Origin: Gottfriedia solisilvae
GTDB taxonomy: Bacteria; Bacillota; Bacilli; Bacillales; Bacillaceae_G
Assembly: GCF_002128405.1 (NCBI RefSeq)
Contig: NZ_NETJ01000002.1
Location: 124,001 to 188,000, forward strand
Direction: 5' to 3'
Length of the DNA stretch: 64,000 bases
Shown: one piece after another, positions 54,080 to 63,668 of the stretch
Numbering within the stretch: position 1 is the first letter of the stretch
Layout: every line of letters begins with the position of its first letter
Notes under the pieces: generated by a model
What the model saw: the letters and a program-made list of their open reading frames with translations, nothing else
The model's database searches: none
What the model was told of the DNA's origin: nothing
Made by a program: the position numbers and the translations under genes

Positions 54080-55471
54080 TTAAGCATTAAAATTAAAATA
54101 ATTAGCAGCATTTTCATAAGAAATTGCTTTTACCATATTTCCAAGAAGTTCGAAGTCATCAGGAACTTCTCCTCTTGAGTGCCATTCCCCGATTAGATCA
54201 CACAAGATTCGGCGGAAATATTCATGCCGTGGATAGGATAGGAAGCTTCTTGAATCTGTTAGCATGCCAACAAAGTGATGTAAAATACTATTTTCTGCGA
54301 GTGTCGTTAACTGTTTGCGTATGCCACTTCTTGTGTCATTAAACCACCATGCTGAGCCAAGTTGTAGTTTAGCCAAACTGTCTTTTTGAAAACAGCCTAT
54401 TATGGTTGCTAATACTGGGTAATCATTTGGATTTAATGAATAAAGAATTGTTTGTGGTAACATATCTTTTTGTTCAAGATGGTTTAAAATTGCAGCTAGA
54501 TTTTGAGCTAAGGAACGATCACCAATACTGTCAAATCCAGAGTCTGGTCCAAGTGTTTCGAGCATTTTGAGGTTATTGTTTCTTTGTGCATTTATATGGA
54601 GCTGCATTGTCCAGTTGTATTGATGATATTGTTCTACTAAATGCGTTAACGTTACCGTTCGATAGATTGATAGTTCATCAGTTGATAAATCCTGATTTTC
54701 TAGTGCTTTCTTAAATATTGAAGCAGCTTGATCTTTGGTTCCTTCTTTAAAAACTAGCGTATCAAGTGCATGATCTGAAAGTCTGGAACCATTTTTGTGA
54801 AAATAGTGGACACGGGTCGATAATGCTGTAAGAAATTGGTCATAGTTTTGAATTTTGCTATTAATGCTAGATTCTAATTTCGCTAGCCAATTCGTAAATT
54901 CAGGGGCTTCAATTTGCAAAGCTTTATCTGGGCGGAATGCTGGTAAAACTTGTGTGAACATTTCTTCTTTCTTTAATTTTTGGTGAAATTCAAGTGAGTC
55001 AACTGGATCATCTGTTGTACATAATGTATCAATATTGAATTTAGCTAAAATTGTTCGTGGCTGTAAGTTCTTTAACTGTTGATTTGCTTCATTCCAAATG
55101 TCCGGTGCGGTAGTCGGAGTTAGTAAAATATCAATCTGAAAATATCTTTTTAATTCTAAATGAGTCCAAACGTACAGAGGATTTCCTATTATTTTAGGAA
55201 CGGTTTCTGCCCAGGCTAGAAATTTATCATAGTTGCTAGCATTTCCTGTAATATGTGACTCGGGAATGCCATTTGCACGCATTAATCTCCATTTATAGTG
55301 ATCACCTGCAAGCCAAATATCAGTTAAATCTTTAAACGGTTTATTTTCATAAATTGTTTGTGGGTCTAGGTGACAGTGATAATCAATGATGGGAGCATTC
55401 TTCGCATAGGTTTCATATAGCTCTTGTGCTAGTGGTGTTGATAGCAGATAGTGATCATTTAGAAAAGTCAT
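54080..55471 (-). CDS. uxaC: Glucuronate/galacturonate isomerase
   Basis: Uronate isomerase of 463 aa; converts D-galacturonate to D-tagaturonate (or D-glucuronate to D-fructuronate). Amidohydrolase-fold metal ligands are visible in IIDYHCHLDP (His-x-His) and near CTTDDPVD. HFVGMLTDSRSFLSYPRHEYFRR at the end is diagnostic (quoted in part). AAGGAGG precedes the ATG. It is the last gene of the uxaB-uxaA-uxaC transcript, 18 nt after uxaA. Confidence 0.96.
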   Translation of the reverse strand: MTFLNDHYLLSTPLAQELYETYAKNAPIIDYHCHLDPQTIYENKPFKDLTDIWLAGDHYKWRLMRANGIPESHITGNASNYDKFLAWAETVPKIIGNPLYVWTHLELKRYFQIDILLTPTTAPDIWNEANQQLKNLQPRTILAKFNIDTLCTTDDPVDSLEFHQKLKKEEMFTQVLPAFRPDKALQIEAPEFTNWLAKLESSINSKIQNYDQFLTALSTRVHYFHKNGSRLSDHALDTLVFKEGTKDQAASIFKKALENQDLSTDELSIYRTVTLTHLVEQYHQYNWTMQLHINAQRNNNLKMLETLGPDSGFDSIGDRSLAQNLAAILNHLEQKDMLPQTILYSLNPNDYPVLATIIGCFQKDSLAKLQLGSAWWFNDTRSGIRKQLTTLAENSILHHFVGMLTDSRSFLSYPRHEYFRRILCDLIGEWHSRGEVPDDFELLGNMVKAISYENAANYFNFNA

Positions 55472-55489
55472 TTTGTGTTCCTCCTTGTT

Positions 55490-56977
55490 TTACAATGTAA
55501 CACCTGTTTTAAATATGGCTAGCTCGCGGATATTGTTTTGTTCATTTTTCGTGAAGTTTCCGTTGGCAACACCAATTAGATAGGAGATGAATTCATCCAG
55601 CACAGCATCCATTGGTTTTGTAAGTAATTGGCCTGCATCAAAATCCATCCAGTTGTTTTTCCTTGTAAACAAATCTGTATTGGAAGCGACTTTTATCGTA
55701 GGAACAAAACCGCCAAATGGTGTTCCGCGACCCGTTGTAAATAAAACCATATGACTTTCAGCAGCAGCTAAGGCAGTAGTAGCAACTAGGTCATTTCCTG
55801 GTGCTTGAAGGAGGTTTAATCCTTTTTCTTTTAATGTTTCGCCATATTTGAGCACATCGATAACAGTCGACGATCCTGCTTTTTGTATACAGCCAAGCGA
55901 TTTGTCTTCTAACGTACTAATTCCTCCATCTTTGTTACCAGGAGAAGGATTTTCATTTACTGTTTCTCCGTTTGTTAAGAAATAAGCTTTAAAATCATTT
56001 ATTAAAGCGACGATTTTATGAAAAACAGCTTCATCCTTCGCTCGTGACATTAAGATTCGTTCGGCCCCAAACATTTCAGGCACTTCGGTTAGAATGGTTG
56101 TGCCGCCTTGTGAAATCAAAAAATCAGAAAATGCACCTAATAGTGGATTCGCTGTGATACCTGAAAAACCATCAGAACCACCACATTTTAATCCGATTTT
56201 TAATTCAGAAAGAGGTATTTCCTCACGAGTATCGAATTTTGCCACCGAAAAAATATCTTCAAGTAAATTAACACCAGCTTCAATTTCGTCTTCATGTTCT
56301 TGTGCGATTATAAATTTAATCCGTTCATCATCAAATTGACCGATCGCTTTTTTAAATTCTTGAATTGTATTGTTTTCACAGCCAAGACCAAATACAAGGA
56401 CGCCGGCAGCATTTGGGTGATTTGTTATATTTTTTAAAATCGTTAGCGTATTCATATGGTCATCGCCTAGTTGAGAGCAACCATATGGGTGTTTTAGTAC
56501 GGAAATATTGTCTATGCCAGTTAGGTCTGGGTTTCTTTCTTTAAATAGATTAATAGTTTGTTCTGCCACACCATTCACACAACCAACAGTAGGAACAATC
56601 AACAAATCGTTTCGAATACCGACTTTTCCATTTTTGCGACGATATCCTTGGAAGGTAAGATTTTTTCTTTCATATGTATTGGTGCGAAGTTCCTGGTTAA
56701 AAGTATAGGCTTCTTCAGCGTCTAAATTTGTTTTCAAATTATGAGTATGAATCCACTCACCTTGTTTGATCGGTTTTGTAGCATGTCCAATGGGGTAGCC
56801 ATACTTAATGACAGGTGAATTTTCATTTATATCAATTAATGAGATTTTATGACCTTGTTTAATATCCTCTTTGACCACCAATTTCTTACCATTTATATAA
56901 AGCTCTTCACCAGCTTGAAGGGGATGAAGTGCGACAGCGACATGATCAATCGAATGTAGTTGCATACATTTATTCAT
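55490..56977 (-). CDS. uxaA: Altronate dehydratase
   Basis: 495-aa full-length enzyme with N-terminal SAF-like domain (about 1-90) and C-terminal catalytic domain; it dehydrates D-altronate to 2-keto-3-deoxygluconate. Seen are VPTVGCVNG, HPYGCSQLGDD, LGLKCGGSDGFSG-like KCGGSDGFSGITANP and LQAPGNDLVATTAL. The ribosome binding site GGAGG is inside the last codons of uxaB, whose stop is 3 nt from this ATG, so translation is probably coupled. Confidence 0.95.
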   Translation of the reverse strand: MNKCMQLHSIDHVAVALHPLQAGEELYINGKKLVVKEDIKQGHKISLIDINENSPVIKYGYPIGHATKPIKQGEWIHTHNLKTNLDAEEAYTFNQELRTNTYERKNLTFQGYRRKNGKVGIRNDLLIVPTVGCVNGVAEQTINLFKERNPDLTGIDNISVLKHPYGCSQLGDDHMNTLTILKNITNHPNAAGVLVFGLGCENNTIQEFKKAIGQFDDERIKFIIAQEHEDEIEAGVNLLEDIFSVAKFDTREEIPLSELKIGLKCGGSDGFSGITANPLLGAFSDFLISQGGTTILTEVPEMFGAERILMSRAKDEAVFHKIVALINDFKAYFLTNGETVNENPSPGNKDGGISTLEDKSLGCIQKAGSSTVIDVLKYGETLKEKGLNLLQAPGNDLVATTALAAAESHMVLFTTGRGTPFGGFVPTIKVASNTDLFTRKNNWMDFDAGQLLTKPMDAVLDEFISYLIGVANGNFTKNEQNNIRELAIFKTGVTL

Positions 56978-56980
56978 TTT

Positions 56981-58408
56981 TTAAACCTCCGTTTTTGCTA
57001 AAAGATGATGAAGTGCTTCTCTCAATCCAAATTGTTCAATATTATTTAGATGTGTTTGTAATGATTCTTCTAAACCCTCGAGGGAGCTAAGATCTTCACC
57101 CCATATATTAGAATTACTCAGTAGCGTATGGACAAGGGTTTCTGGATTTTGCCACGCATGCTCAATCACTGCAATGACTTGTTCATCATCTTGACGTTCT
57201 TCAGAATCACTTTTATACAAAAAGAGTAAAGATGCTAATGAGAAAATCGTATAGTCAGGCGTATTCCGTTTTTGTTCTATATTGTTTTTTAGAATTGGTA
57301 ATAAACGTGTTTTAAATTTAGAAATGCTGTTTAAAGCAATCGATTTTAATTCATGGCGAATAAAGGGATTTTTAAAACGCTCAAGCGTGGAACGAGCAAA
57401 ATTTTCTAATTGATTCCTAGGAAGCTGAAGTGTAGGAATGATTTCATTTTGGACTAGATTATTTATAAATTGAGAAAGGTCTTTGTCTTGCATAACTTGT
57501 TCCACTGTTTCAAGGTTCGCTAAAATAGCAGGAGGGACCATAGCGGTATGAGATCCGTTTAGAATATGTACTTTTTGGTTGCGGTAAGGTGTCATATCAT
57601 TCGTAAAGATTACATTTAGATTGGCTTTTCTTAATGGAAGTTCATCTTCTATCCAGCTTGGTCCTTCAATCACCCAAAAATGAAATGGCTCAGCCGTTAC
57701 CATTAAATGATCAGTGTAGCCAAATGTATCCCAAAGCTCTTGCTCTTGCATTTTTGGATAGCCAGACACAATCTGGTCAACAAGACTTGAGCAAAATGTA
57801 TTTTCAAGGTGAATCCAATTTATAAATTCTTCGCCAAGTTTCCATGAAGCTGCATATTGTAAAACAGCATGTTTTAACGCTTCACCATTTTTTTCAATCA
57901 ATTCACATGGGATTAGAATAAAACCTGCTTTGTTTTGAATGTAACGATGATACAGTAATTGTGTTAGCTTGCCAGGGAAAGTAGTAGAAGGGAAGTCCAT
58001 GCTAAATGTTTCTGTCGCATCAAATTGGATGCCAGCCTCTGTTGTATTTGAAATAATAAAGCGAGCATCGTCATCATTTGCTAAATCTAAAAAGGATGGA
58101 AAGTTTTGATAGGGATTCGTGATACTAGATACACAAGTAATGATTTCGTTTGTATTGATTTTTTCTCCATTTTGAAAACCATTTAATCGAACTGTATATA
58201 AGCAATCTTGTTTTTGAATGAGATGCTCAAGTCCGTTACTCAGTGGCTGAACAATAGCAACATTGCCATTAAAAAATCCGATTTGGTTCATTTGTTCGAT
58301 TTTCCAATCTACAAATGCGCGTAAAAAATTTCCTTCTCCAAATTGAATGATTTTGATCGGACGATTTGACTTGTTTGTAAATAGTTGATTGGATAAAAGT
58401 GGTTTCAT
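56981..58408 (-). CDS. uxaB: Tagaturonate reductase
   Basis: 475-aa polyol-dehydrogenase-family enzyme that reduces D-tagaturonate to D-altronate with NADH. The N-terminus IKIIQFGEGNFLRAFVDW is the family's nucleotide-binding start and KVHILNGSHTAMVP carries the catalytic Lys/His region. It is first in the uxaB-A-C order, with an operator-like box 40 nt upstream of the start codon. Confidence 0.94.
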   Translation of the reverse strand: MKPLLSNQLFTNKSNRPIKIIQFGEGNFLRAFVDWKIEQMNQIGFFNGNVAIVQPLSNGLEHLIQKQDCLYTVRLNGFQNGEKINTNEIITCVSSITNPYQNFPSFLDLANDDDARFIISNTTEAGIQFDATETFSMDFPSTTFPGKLTQLLYHRYIQNKAGFILIPCELIEKNGEALKHAVLQYAASWKLGEEFINWIHLENTFCSSLVDQIVSGYPKMQEQELWDTFGYTDHLMVTAEPFHFWVIEGPSWIEDELPLRKANLNVIFTNDMTPYRNQKVHILNGSHTAMVPPAILANLETVEQVMQDKDLSQFINNLVQNEIIPTLQLPRNQLENFARSTLERFKNPFIRHELKSIALNSISKFKTRLLPILKNNIEQKRNTPDYTIFSLASLLFLYKSDSEERQDDEQVIAVIEHAWQNPETLVHTLLSNSNIWGEDLSSLEGLEESLQTHLNNIEQFGLREALHHLLAKTEV

Positions 58409-58447
58409 AATGATGATTTCTCCTTACGATTTTAAATTAGATAAAAA

Positions 58448-58463
58448 ATGCACACGTTAACAT
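58448..58463. promoter_or_regulatory. LacI-type operator box 1 (uxaB promoter)
   Basis: ATGCACACGTTAACAT, between the regulator gene and uxaB. AACGTT-like core shared with four more boxes in this locus. Confidence 0.7.
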
Positions 58464-58492
58464 TTTTGTATAAAAACTAAACTGAATAAATG

Positions 58493-59494
58493 TTAATTAT
58501 CCAGTTTAGCTGCTGATTCTCTTATTTTTAAAGTTGAAACAATGACAGACGTTTTTGGTTCTAATTCATTATCTTCTATTAACGAAATGAGGGCTTGAAT
58601 ACCTTGCTTGCTTATTTCAGCCATTGGACGGTTTACTGTAGTGAGTGGTGGACTTGTATAATTTGAATAGCAAATATCATCAAATCCTACAATTGAAATT
58701 TCTTCTGGAACTCGTATCCTTTTTGCATAACATGCATTTAATGCACCAATTGCCATATCATCATTTGAGCAAAAAACTGCAGTCGGCGTATGTTCATTTT
58801 GAAGTAATTGATTCATCGCAACAAATCCACTTTCAGAGCTATAGTCACCAGAAATAAAATTTGCCTGAGAAATTGGAACATTATGTTTAATCATCGCTTG
58901 AATAAATCCTTCTATACGTTCAGTAGCAGATTTAAAGCTTTTTTCCCCTTCGATGATAGCAATATTTCGATGACCTAATTCTATTAAGTATTCTACTGCA
59001 AGGCATGCGCCGTTTTGATCATCACTAATCACATTAGTAATTGTGCTGTCATCCAAATTTCTGTTTAGTACAACAAAGGGGATGCCAGTATTTTTTATAT
59101 AATAGATAAAATCATTATCGTCTTCGCTTTGACTCATAATGATGATCCCATCATAGCGCTGTCGATTCACAAATTCATAGTTTTCGAGTGTATCGATACT
59201 ATTAACAGCTAATTGGTAGTTCGTATCGATTAAATCCGTAATACTTTTCACAATTTGTGATAAAAAACTGGATGACGTTCCTCGATCAATACTCGAAAAG
59301 AAGAGACCAATCATATAAGATTTTTTCAAAACAAGGCTTTTTGCATTGAAGTTTGGCGAATAATTCAGTTCCTTTGCAATTGCTTTTATCTTATCTGAAG
59401 TGACTTTCTTGATGAGGGGACTGTTATTCAATGCTCTTGAAACAGTTGTATGAGAGACATTGGCAATTTTTGCAATATCTTTAATCGTTACCAT
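58493..59494 (-). CDS. LacI-family regulator of the uronate locus
   Basis: 333 aa with N-terminal HTH MVTIKDIAKIANVSHTTVSR (residues 1-20), hinge, and sugar-binding periplasmic-like domain. ATG 59494 is chosen, 7 nt after GAGGA; 31 codons upstream have no site. It resembles KdgR/ExuR-type repressors. Five boxes with the LacI-like centre AACGTT lie around it, one on its own upstream side, so autoregulation and control of both arms is likely. The inducer may be galacturonate, tagaturonate or KDG. Confidence 0.92.
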   Translation of the reverse strand: MVTIKDIAKIANVSHTTVSRALNNSPLIKKVTSDKIKAIAKELNYSPNFNAKSLVLKKSYMIGLFFSSIDRGTSSSFLSQIVKSITDLIDTNYQLAVNSIDTLENYEFVNRQRYDGIIIMSQSEDDNDFIYYIKNTGIPFVVLNRNLDDSTITNVISDDQNGACLAVEYLIELGHRNIAIIEGEKSFKSATERIEGFIQAMIKHNVPISQANFISGDYSSESGFVAMNQLLQNEHTPTAVFCSNDDMAIGALNACYAKRIRVPEEISIVGFDDICYSNYTSPPLTTVNRPMAEISKQGIQALISLIEDNELEPKTSVIVSTLKIRESAAKLDN

Positions 59495-59570
59495 AAACAT
59501 CCTCAATTCATATTTGGTCAATTTGATTACAGTCCAGATTATATGTAAAAAAATGATTTTCGTCAAACGA

Positions 59571-59588
59571 AATGCACACGTTAACAAA
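59571..59588. promoter_or_regulatory. LacI-type operator box 2
   Basis: AATGCACACGTTAACAAA, upstream of the regulator gene. Almost the same as box 1. Confidence 0.7.
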
Positions 59589-59720
59589 CTATCAATCTTT
59601 TAGACAATATTTAGACAAGAAAAAAAGATAGATAGCGTTTTTATTGTACTATAATGAAATCATGAAAAATGAAATTTGGAGGCAGTTATTGATTGTATTA
59701 CAATTTTGTTTTTCATAAAT

Positions 59721-59734
59721 TGTTAACGTTAACA
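59721..59734. promoter_or_regulatory. LacI-type operator box 3 (perfect palindrome)
   Basis: TGTTAACGTTAACA is a perfect 14-bp palindrome in the divergent promoter region 59495-59971, which otherwise holds no gene. Confidence 0.75.
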
Positions 59735-59847
59735 TTTACGAGATTAATAGAACTAAACTGTATTTCCTAAAATTTTAGTAGTAAGAAATGTGAAAAAATT
59801 CAACTAGAGAATCAAAAATAGTTAGTAGCTTCGTTTTTATGTTTTTA

Positions 59848-59862
59848 TGCAAACGTTAACAA
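59848..59862. promoter_or_regulatory. LacI-type operator box 4, also a CcpA cre match
   Basis: TGCAAACGTTAACAA fits both the local boxes and the Bacillus cre consensus TGNAANCGNNNNCA. Catabolite repression by CcpA is therefore possible here. Confidence 0.65.
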
Positions 59863-59903
59863 GAATGTTGTTAAGTATGAGGTAATTTTATTTAACATCA
59901 TTT

Positions 59904-59917
59904 TGTTAACGTTAACA
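59904..59917. promoter_or_regulatory. LacI-type operator box 5 (perfect palindrome)
   Basis: TGTTAACGTTAACA, same sequence as box 3, 55 nt before the transporter start. Confidence 0.75.
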
Positions 59918-59971
59918 TTTATTGAAATGGCGAAAAAGAGTGACTTGAGATGTTAGGAGGAGAAACGAAAA

Positions 59972-61462
59972 ATGAAGAAGATTCACCTAGGGCATCAACT
60001 AGCTTATGGTAGTGGAAACCTTTTAGGAAGTGGAGCACTGGCAGTTAGTGGTGCTTGGTTGCTTTATTTTTATACGACCTTTACAGACTTAACAATGGTT
60101 CAAGCAGCAAGTATTTTTTCGATTGGGAGTATTGTAGATGCGATTAGTAATCCGATAATGGGGCATATTTCCGATAACTTCCATCATACAAAACTTGGTA
60201 AAAGATTTGGTAGACGAAGATTTTTCATTATGATTGCGATTCCATTGATGATTGTTTATCCGCTTATGTGGATGGATGGCTTTGGATACTGGTATTACTT
60301 AGGAACGTATATCCTTTTCGAACTTATTTACACAATGGTTATGGTTCCATATGAGACACTTGCTACCGAAATGACATCTGACTTTTCACTTCGATCAAAG
60401 CTGACTGGATATAAAGCTATTTTTGGTAAAATCGCGAACTTTATGGCAGCTTTTATTCCAGGACGCTTTATGGCAATGTATGGGGAAGATTCTTCAAAAT
60501 CATTTCTTTACACGGGTATTTTGTTTGGTGTAATTTTATCGATTGCAATGGCAGCTCTGTATTTCACTTCTTGGGAACGTCCATTTCATGAAATTGTAGG
60601 TGAAAAAATAAAATCACCATTAGAAAACTTAAAACAATTGGTTTTAAATATGCTTTCTACCTTTAAGGTTAAGACGTTCAGAAATCATTTAGGAATGTAT
60701 CTTTTTGGGTTTGGTGCTGAATGGCTCTTTTCGGCGTCATTTACATATTTTATTGTATTTGCATTAGGACAGAAGGCAGAAATGGTATCAAATTTGAATA
60801 GTTTTAGTAGTATTATGCAGTTAATTTCAACATTTGGCTTTATTACACTTTGTATAAAAATGGGCTTTGCAAAACCGTTTAGAATCGCGCTAAACATCGT
60901 TATTCTTAGTGTGATTGCCTATACAGTTCTTTATTTCACAGATTCATCAAATATGGTGATCATCTTATTTGCAATTACGGCATTCTTTGGACTTGGAACT
61001 GGTGGGGTTTACTATATCCCGTGGAATGTTTATACATTCTTAGCGGATGTGGATGAAATGGTGACCGGTAAAAGAAGAGAAGGCGTTTATGCTGGTGCAA
61101 TGACATTCTGTGGAAAGTTAATGCGTTCTGTCATCGTATTTGGAATGGGTTGGGTACTTGACGCGTTTGGCTTTGTGTCAGGAGAAAAAGTACAACCAGC
61201 ATCGGCGATTAATGCATTAATTACCATCTTCTCGATTGGCGTTATTTCACTAGCGATTTTAGGCGTAATTTCTGCTTTTCGAATGAAACTGGACCGAGCG
61301 ACACATAAAATTATTTTGGATGAGATACAACGTATTAAAGACGGCGGAACAATGCAACAAGTATCAGCTAAAACAAAAGAAGTCGTGGAGCAATTAACAG
61401 GATCTAAATATGAAACTTGTTATCAAACAGTAAGTGCATCTTATCAAAGCCAGAAACATTGA
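59972..61462 (+). CDS. GPH-family (MFS-type) sugar:cation symporter
   Basis: 496 aa, twelve helices. N-terminal LAYGSGNLLGSGALAVSG and the loop GHISDNFHHTKLGKRFGRRR are typical of the glycoside-pentoside-hexuronide family. The next gene encodes an unsaturated-uronyl hydrolase, so the likely cargo is an unsaturated galacturonide or rhamnogalacturonan fragment. TAGGAGGAG precedes the ATG. First gene of the plus-strand arm; operator boxes lie upstream. Confidence 0.92.
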   Translation: MKKIHLGHQLAYGSGNLLGSGALAVSGAWLLYFYTTFTDLTMVQAASIFSIGSIVDAISNPIMGHISDNFHHTKLGKRFGRRRFFIMIAIPLMIVYPLMWMDGFGYWYYLGTYILFELIYTMVMVPYETLATEMTSDFSLRSKLTGYKAIFGKIANFMAAFIPGRFMAMYGEDSSKSFLYTGILFGVILSIAMAALYFTSWERPFHEIVGEKIKSPLENLKQLVLNMLSTFKVKTFRNHLGMYLFGFGAEWLFSASFTYFIVFALGQKAEMVSNLNSFSSIMQLISTFGFITLCIKMGFAKPFRIALNIVILSVIAYTVLYFTDSSNMVIILFAITAFFGLGTGGVYYIPWNVYTFLADVDEMVTGKRREGVYAGAMTFCGKLMRSVIVFGMGWVLDAFGFVSGEKVQPASAINALITIFSIGVISLAILGVISAFRMKLDRATHKIILDEIQRIKDGGTMQQVSAKTKEVVEQLTGSKYETCYQTVSASYQSQKH

Positions 61463-61482
61463 AAAAAGAGGAGAGTTGATTA

Positions 61483-62628
61483 ATGAACGTGGCAAATGGA
61501 TTGATCCTAGCAAAAATGACTTGTGACACAGTAGCTACTAGAAAACCTGAAATAAATCCAAAAATGAAATGGGAATATGAAGATGGCGTAGTGTTAGAAG
61601 GTTTTTTTCAACTATATAAGCAAACTGGAGACAAACAATATCTGAACTATGTAAAGTACAATTTAGATCTATTTGTTGATGGAACAGGAAATATTCCTAA
61701 ATATTCATTATCAGAGTTTAATATCGACCATATCAACAATGGAAAAGTTTTAATAGATTTATATGAAGAAACAAAAGATGAACGATATAAAAAAGCAGTA
61801 GATTTACTAAGAAGTCAGCTCGATCAACATCCTCGTACTTCAGAAGGCTCATTTTGGCATAAGTATATTTATCCTTACCAGGTTTGGCTTGATGGGCTGT
61901 ATATGGGTTCTGTGTTTTATGCAAAGTATGCTCATATTTTGGGTAATACAGAGGATTTAGATGATGTATTACAGCAGTTTGTGTTATGCGAGAAAAATCT
62001 GCGTGATCAAGATTCCGGATTACTATATCATGCGTGGGACGAGAAAAAGGTCCAACCTTGGTGTGACAAAAACACAGGATTATCTCCAAACTTTTGGGGC
62101 AGGTCAATGGGTTGGTTTGTCATGGCGCTAGTAGATGTCATTGAATATTTTCCACAAAGTCATTCAGGAAGAGAAACATTGATCCAAATTTACAATCGAG
62201 CCATTTCAGCATTAATGGAAGTACAAGATGAAAAAACAGGGCTTTGGTATCAAGTATTAGACAAAGGAGATAAACCGGGAAATTACTTGGAGGCATCAGC
62301 TTCCAGTATGATTGTTTACGCCATTCAAAAAGGTAGACGTCTTGGTTATTTAAACACTGCCGGTCATTATGATCGAGCACAATTTGTTTATAGTAAACTA
62401 GTAGAATCTTTTAATACGATTACAAAAGAAAACCTAGTGAATGTGAATAAAATTTGCTATGTAGGTGGCTTAGGTGGCGTTGACCAACGCGATGGTTCAT
62501 ATGCTTATTACATCAGTGAGCCAATTGTTGCCAATGACCATAAAGGAGTAGGGCCATTTATTCTAGCAAGTGTTGAAATGGCTAAGGTCAGTGTAGCTAG
62601 TGAAGCACAAACTATTAAATTGATGTGA
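61483..62628 (+). CDS. yteR: GH105 unsaturated rhamnogalacturonyl hydrolase
   Basis: 381 aa (alpha/alpha)6-barrel enzyme that removes the 4,5-unsaturated uronate from the non-reducing end of pectin-lyase products. The general-acid Asp137 is in YQVWLDGLYMG, where YteR has its catalytic Asp. WGRSMGWFVMALVD, LEASASSMIVYAI and DGSYAYYISEPIVANDHKG match the family. No signal peptide, so it acts inside after uptake. It lies 20 nt after the transporter and is co-transcribed with it. Confidence 0.92.
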   Translation: MNVANGLILAKMTCDTVATRKPEINPKMKWEYEDGVVLEGFFQLYKQTGDKQYLNYVKYNLDLFVDGTGNIPKYSLSEFNIDHINNGKVLIDLYEETKDERYKKAVDLLRSQLDQHPRTSEGSFWHKYIYPYQVWLDGLYMGSVFYAKYAHILGNTEDLDDVLQQFVLCEKNLRDQDSGLLYHAWDEKKVQPWCDKNTGLSPNFWGRSMGWFVMALVDVIEYFPQSHSGRETLIQIYNRAISALMEVQDEKTGLWYQVLDKGDKPGNYLEASASSMIVYAIQKGRRLGYLNTAGHYDRAQFVYSKLVESFNTITKENLVNVNKICYVGGLGGVDQRDGSYAYYISEPIVANDHKGVGPFILASVEMAKVSVASEAQTIKLM

Positions 62629-62681
62629 ATTGCTATTTGACATAATTTTTCAAGTCATAAGTTAAATAAATCATATATTCG

Positions 62682-62728
62682 TAGCGATTGTATTTGAGCA
62701 TTTTCTAATATACAATCGCTATTTTTTT
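62682..62728 (+). terminator. Intrinsic terminator between the GH105 gene and the isomerase gene
   Basis: Perfect 12-bp stem TAGCGATTGTAT / ATACAATCGCTA followed by T7. AAAGGAG of the next gene begins straight after the T-tract, so no promoter can fit between. It may act as an attenuator. Confidence 0.85.
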
Positions 62729-62743
62729 AAAGGAGAAAAGTAA

Positions 62744-63571
62744 ATGCTTAATTTAGGAGTTAGAGCACATGATATTCATGCAGAAAATATAGAGGAGCTT
62801 GTGGAGAAGGTACACCAACTTGGTCTTAACCATATTCAATTTGCTCCATCAAAAAGCTTTCCAGACATAACGACTGAACAGTTGACACCAGGTCTTGCCA
62901 GACATATAAAAGATGTCTTTGCACGTAAAGGAATTTCTATATCAGTGCTTGGTTGTTATATTAATCTCGTTGCTAGAGATCGTGAAGTTAGAGAAAAGGA
63001 GTTTCAAAAATTTTATCGGTATTTGAGATTAAGGGAAGATTTTGGTGCTAGTTTAGTTGCTACTGAAACGGGTAGTGTCGGAAATGGTTATACACTTGCA
63101 AATTTTACTGAAGAAACGTTTCTTCTTGCTACCTATTTTGTCAGACAGATGGTAGTTCAAGCAGAAAGGTTTGGATCTACTATTGCAGTTGAAGCAGGGA
63201 TTAATCATCCAGTACATACAATTGATAAATTGGAGAGATTACTTGAAGCTGTGCCGTCTAATAATATCCAAGTCATACTTGATGTTGCGAACTTAATGAC
63301 TTTAGATAATTGGCAAAATCAAGGACCAATTATTGATGAAGCGAAAGAAAAGCTTGGGGAACGGATTGTGGCGATTCATTTGAAGGATTTTATCATTAAA
63401 GATAATAAGATTGAAATTGTTTCGATGGGGAAAGGTTTGTTGGATTTGGAGAGGATTGTTGCTTTTGTGAAAAGGGAAAGGCCTTGTATGTATTTGTTGT
63501 TGGAAGGGACGAGGGAAGAGGATTTGGTGGGGGCTGTTAGGTGGATTAGGGATGTTTATGAAAAAGTATAA
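62744..63571 (+). CDS. Sugar phosphate isomerase/epimerase-like TIM-barrel protein
   Basis: 275 aa of the AP-endonuclease-2/xylose-isomerase-like group. Metal-binding candidates are visible in VATETGSVGNG, AVEAGINHPVHT, LDVANLMT and IHLKDF. AAAGGAG precedes the ATG. The place after the GH105 gene suggests a step in handling the released unsaturated uronate or another pectin sugar, but the reaction cannot be read from the sequence. Confidence 0.85.
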   Translation: MLNLGVRAHDIHAENIEELVEKVHQLGLNHIQFAPSKSFPDITTEQLTPGLARHIKDVFARKGISISVLGCYINLVARDREVREKEFQKFYRYLRLREDFGASLVATETGSVGNGYTLANFTEETFLLATYFVRQMVVQAERFGSTIAVEAGINHPVHTIDKLERLLEAVPSNNIQVILDVANLMTLDNWQNQGPIIDEAKEKLGERIVAIHLKDFIIKDNKIEIVSMGKGLLDLERIVAFVKRERPCMYLLLEGTREEDLVGAVRWIRDVYEKV

Positions 63572-63628
63572 AGATAGATAAATTTCAAAGAGGAAAGTAT
63601 TCCTACATAAAAAAAATTAAGAGTTAAT

Positions 63629-63666
63629 GCGAAAAAGCTTAAGTATACTTACTTAAGCTTTTTATT
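63629..63666. terminator. Bidirectional terminator
   Basis: AAAAAGCTTAAGTA / TACTTAAGCTTTTT perfect 14-bp stem with a 4-nt loop between convergent genes. Confidence 0.9.
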
Positions 63667-63668
63667 AT

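Noticed and set aside
61733-62380. Antisense frames in the GH105 gene
   Set aside because: Shadow frames with no start signal; the sense gene is complete.
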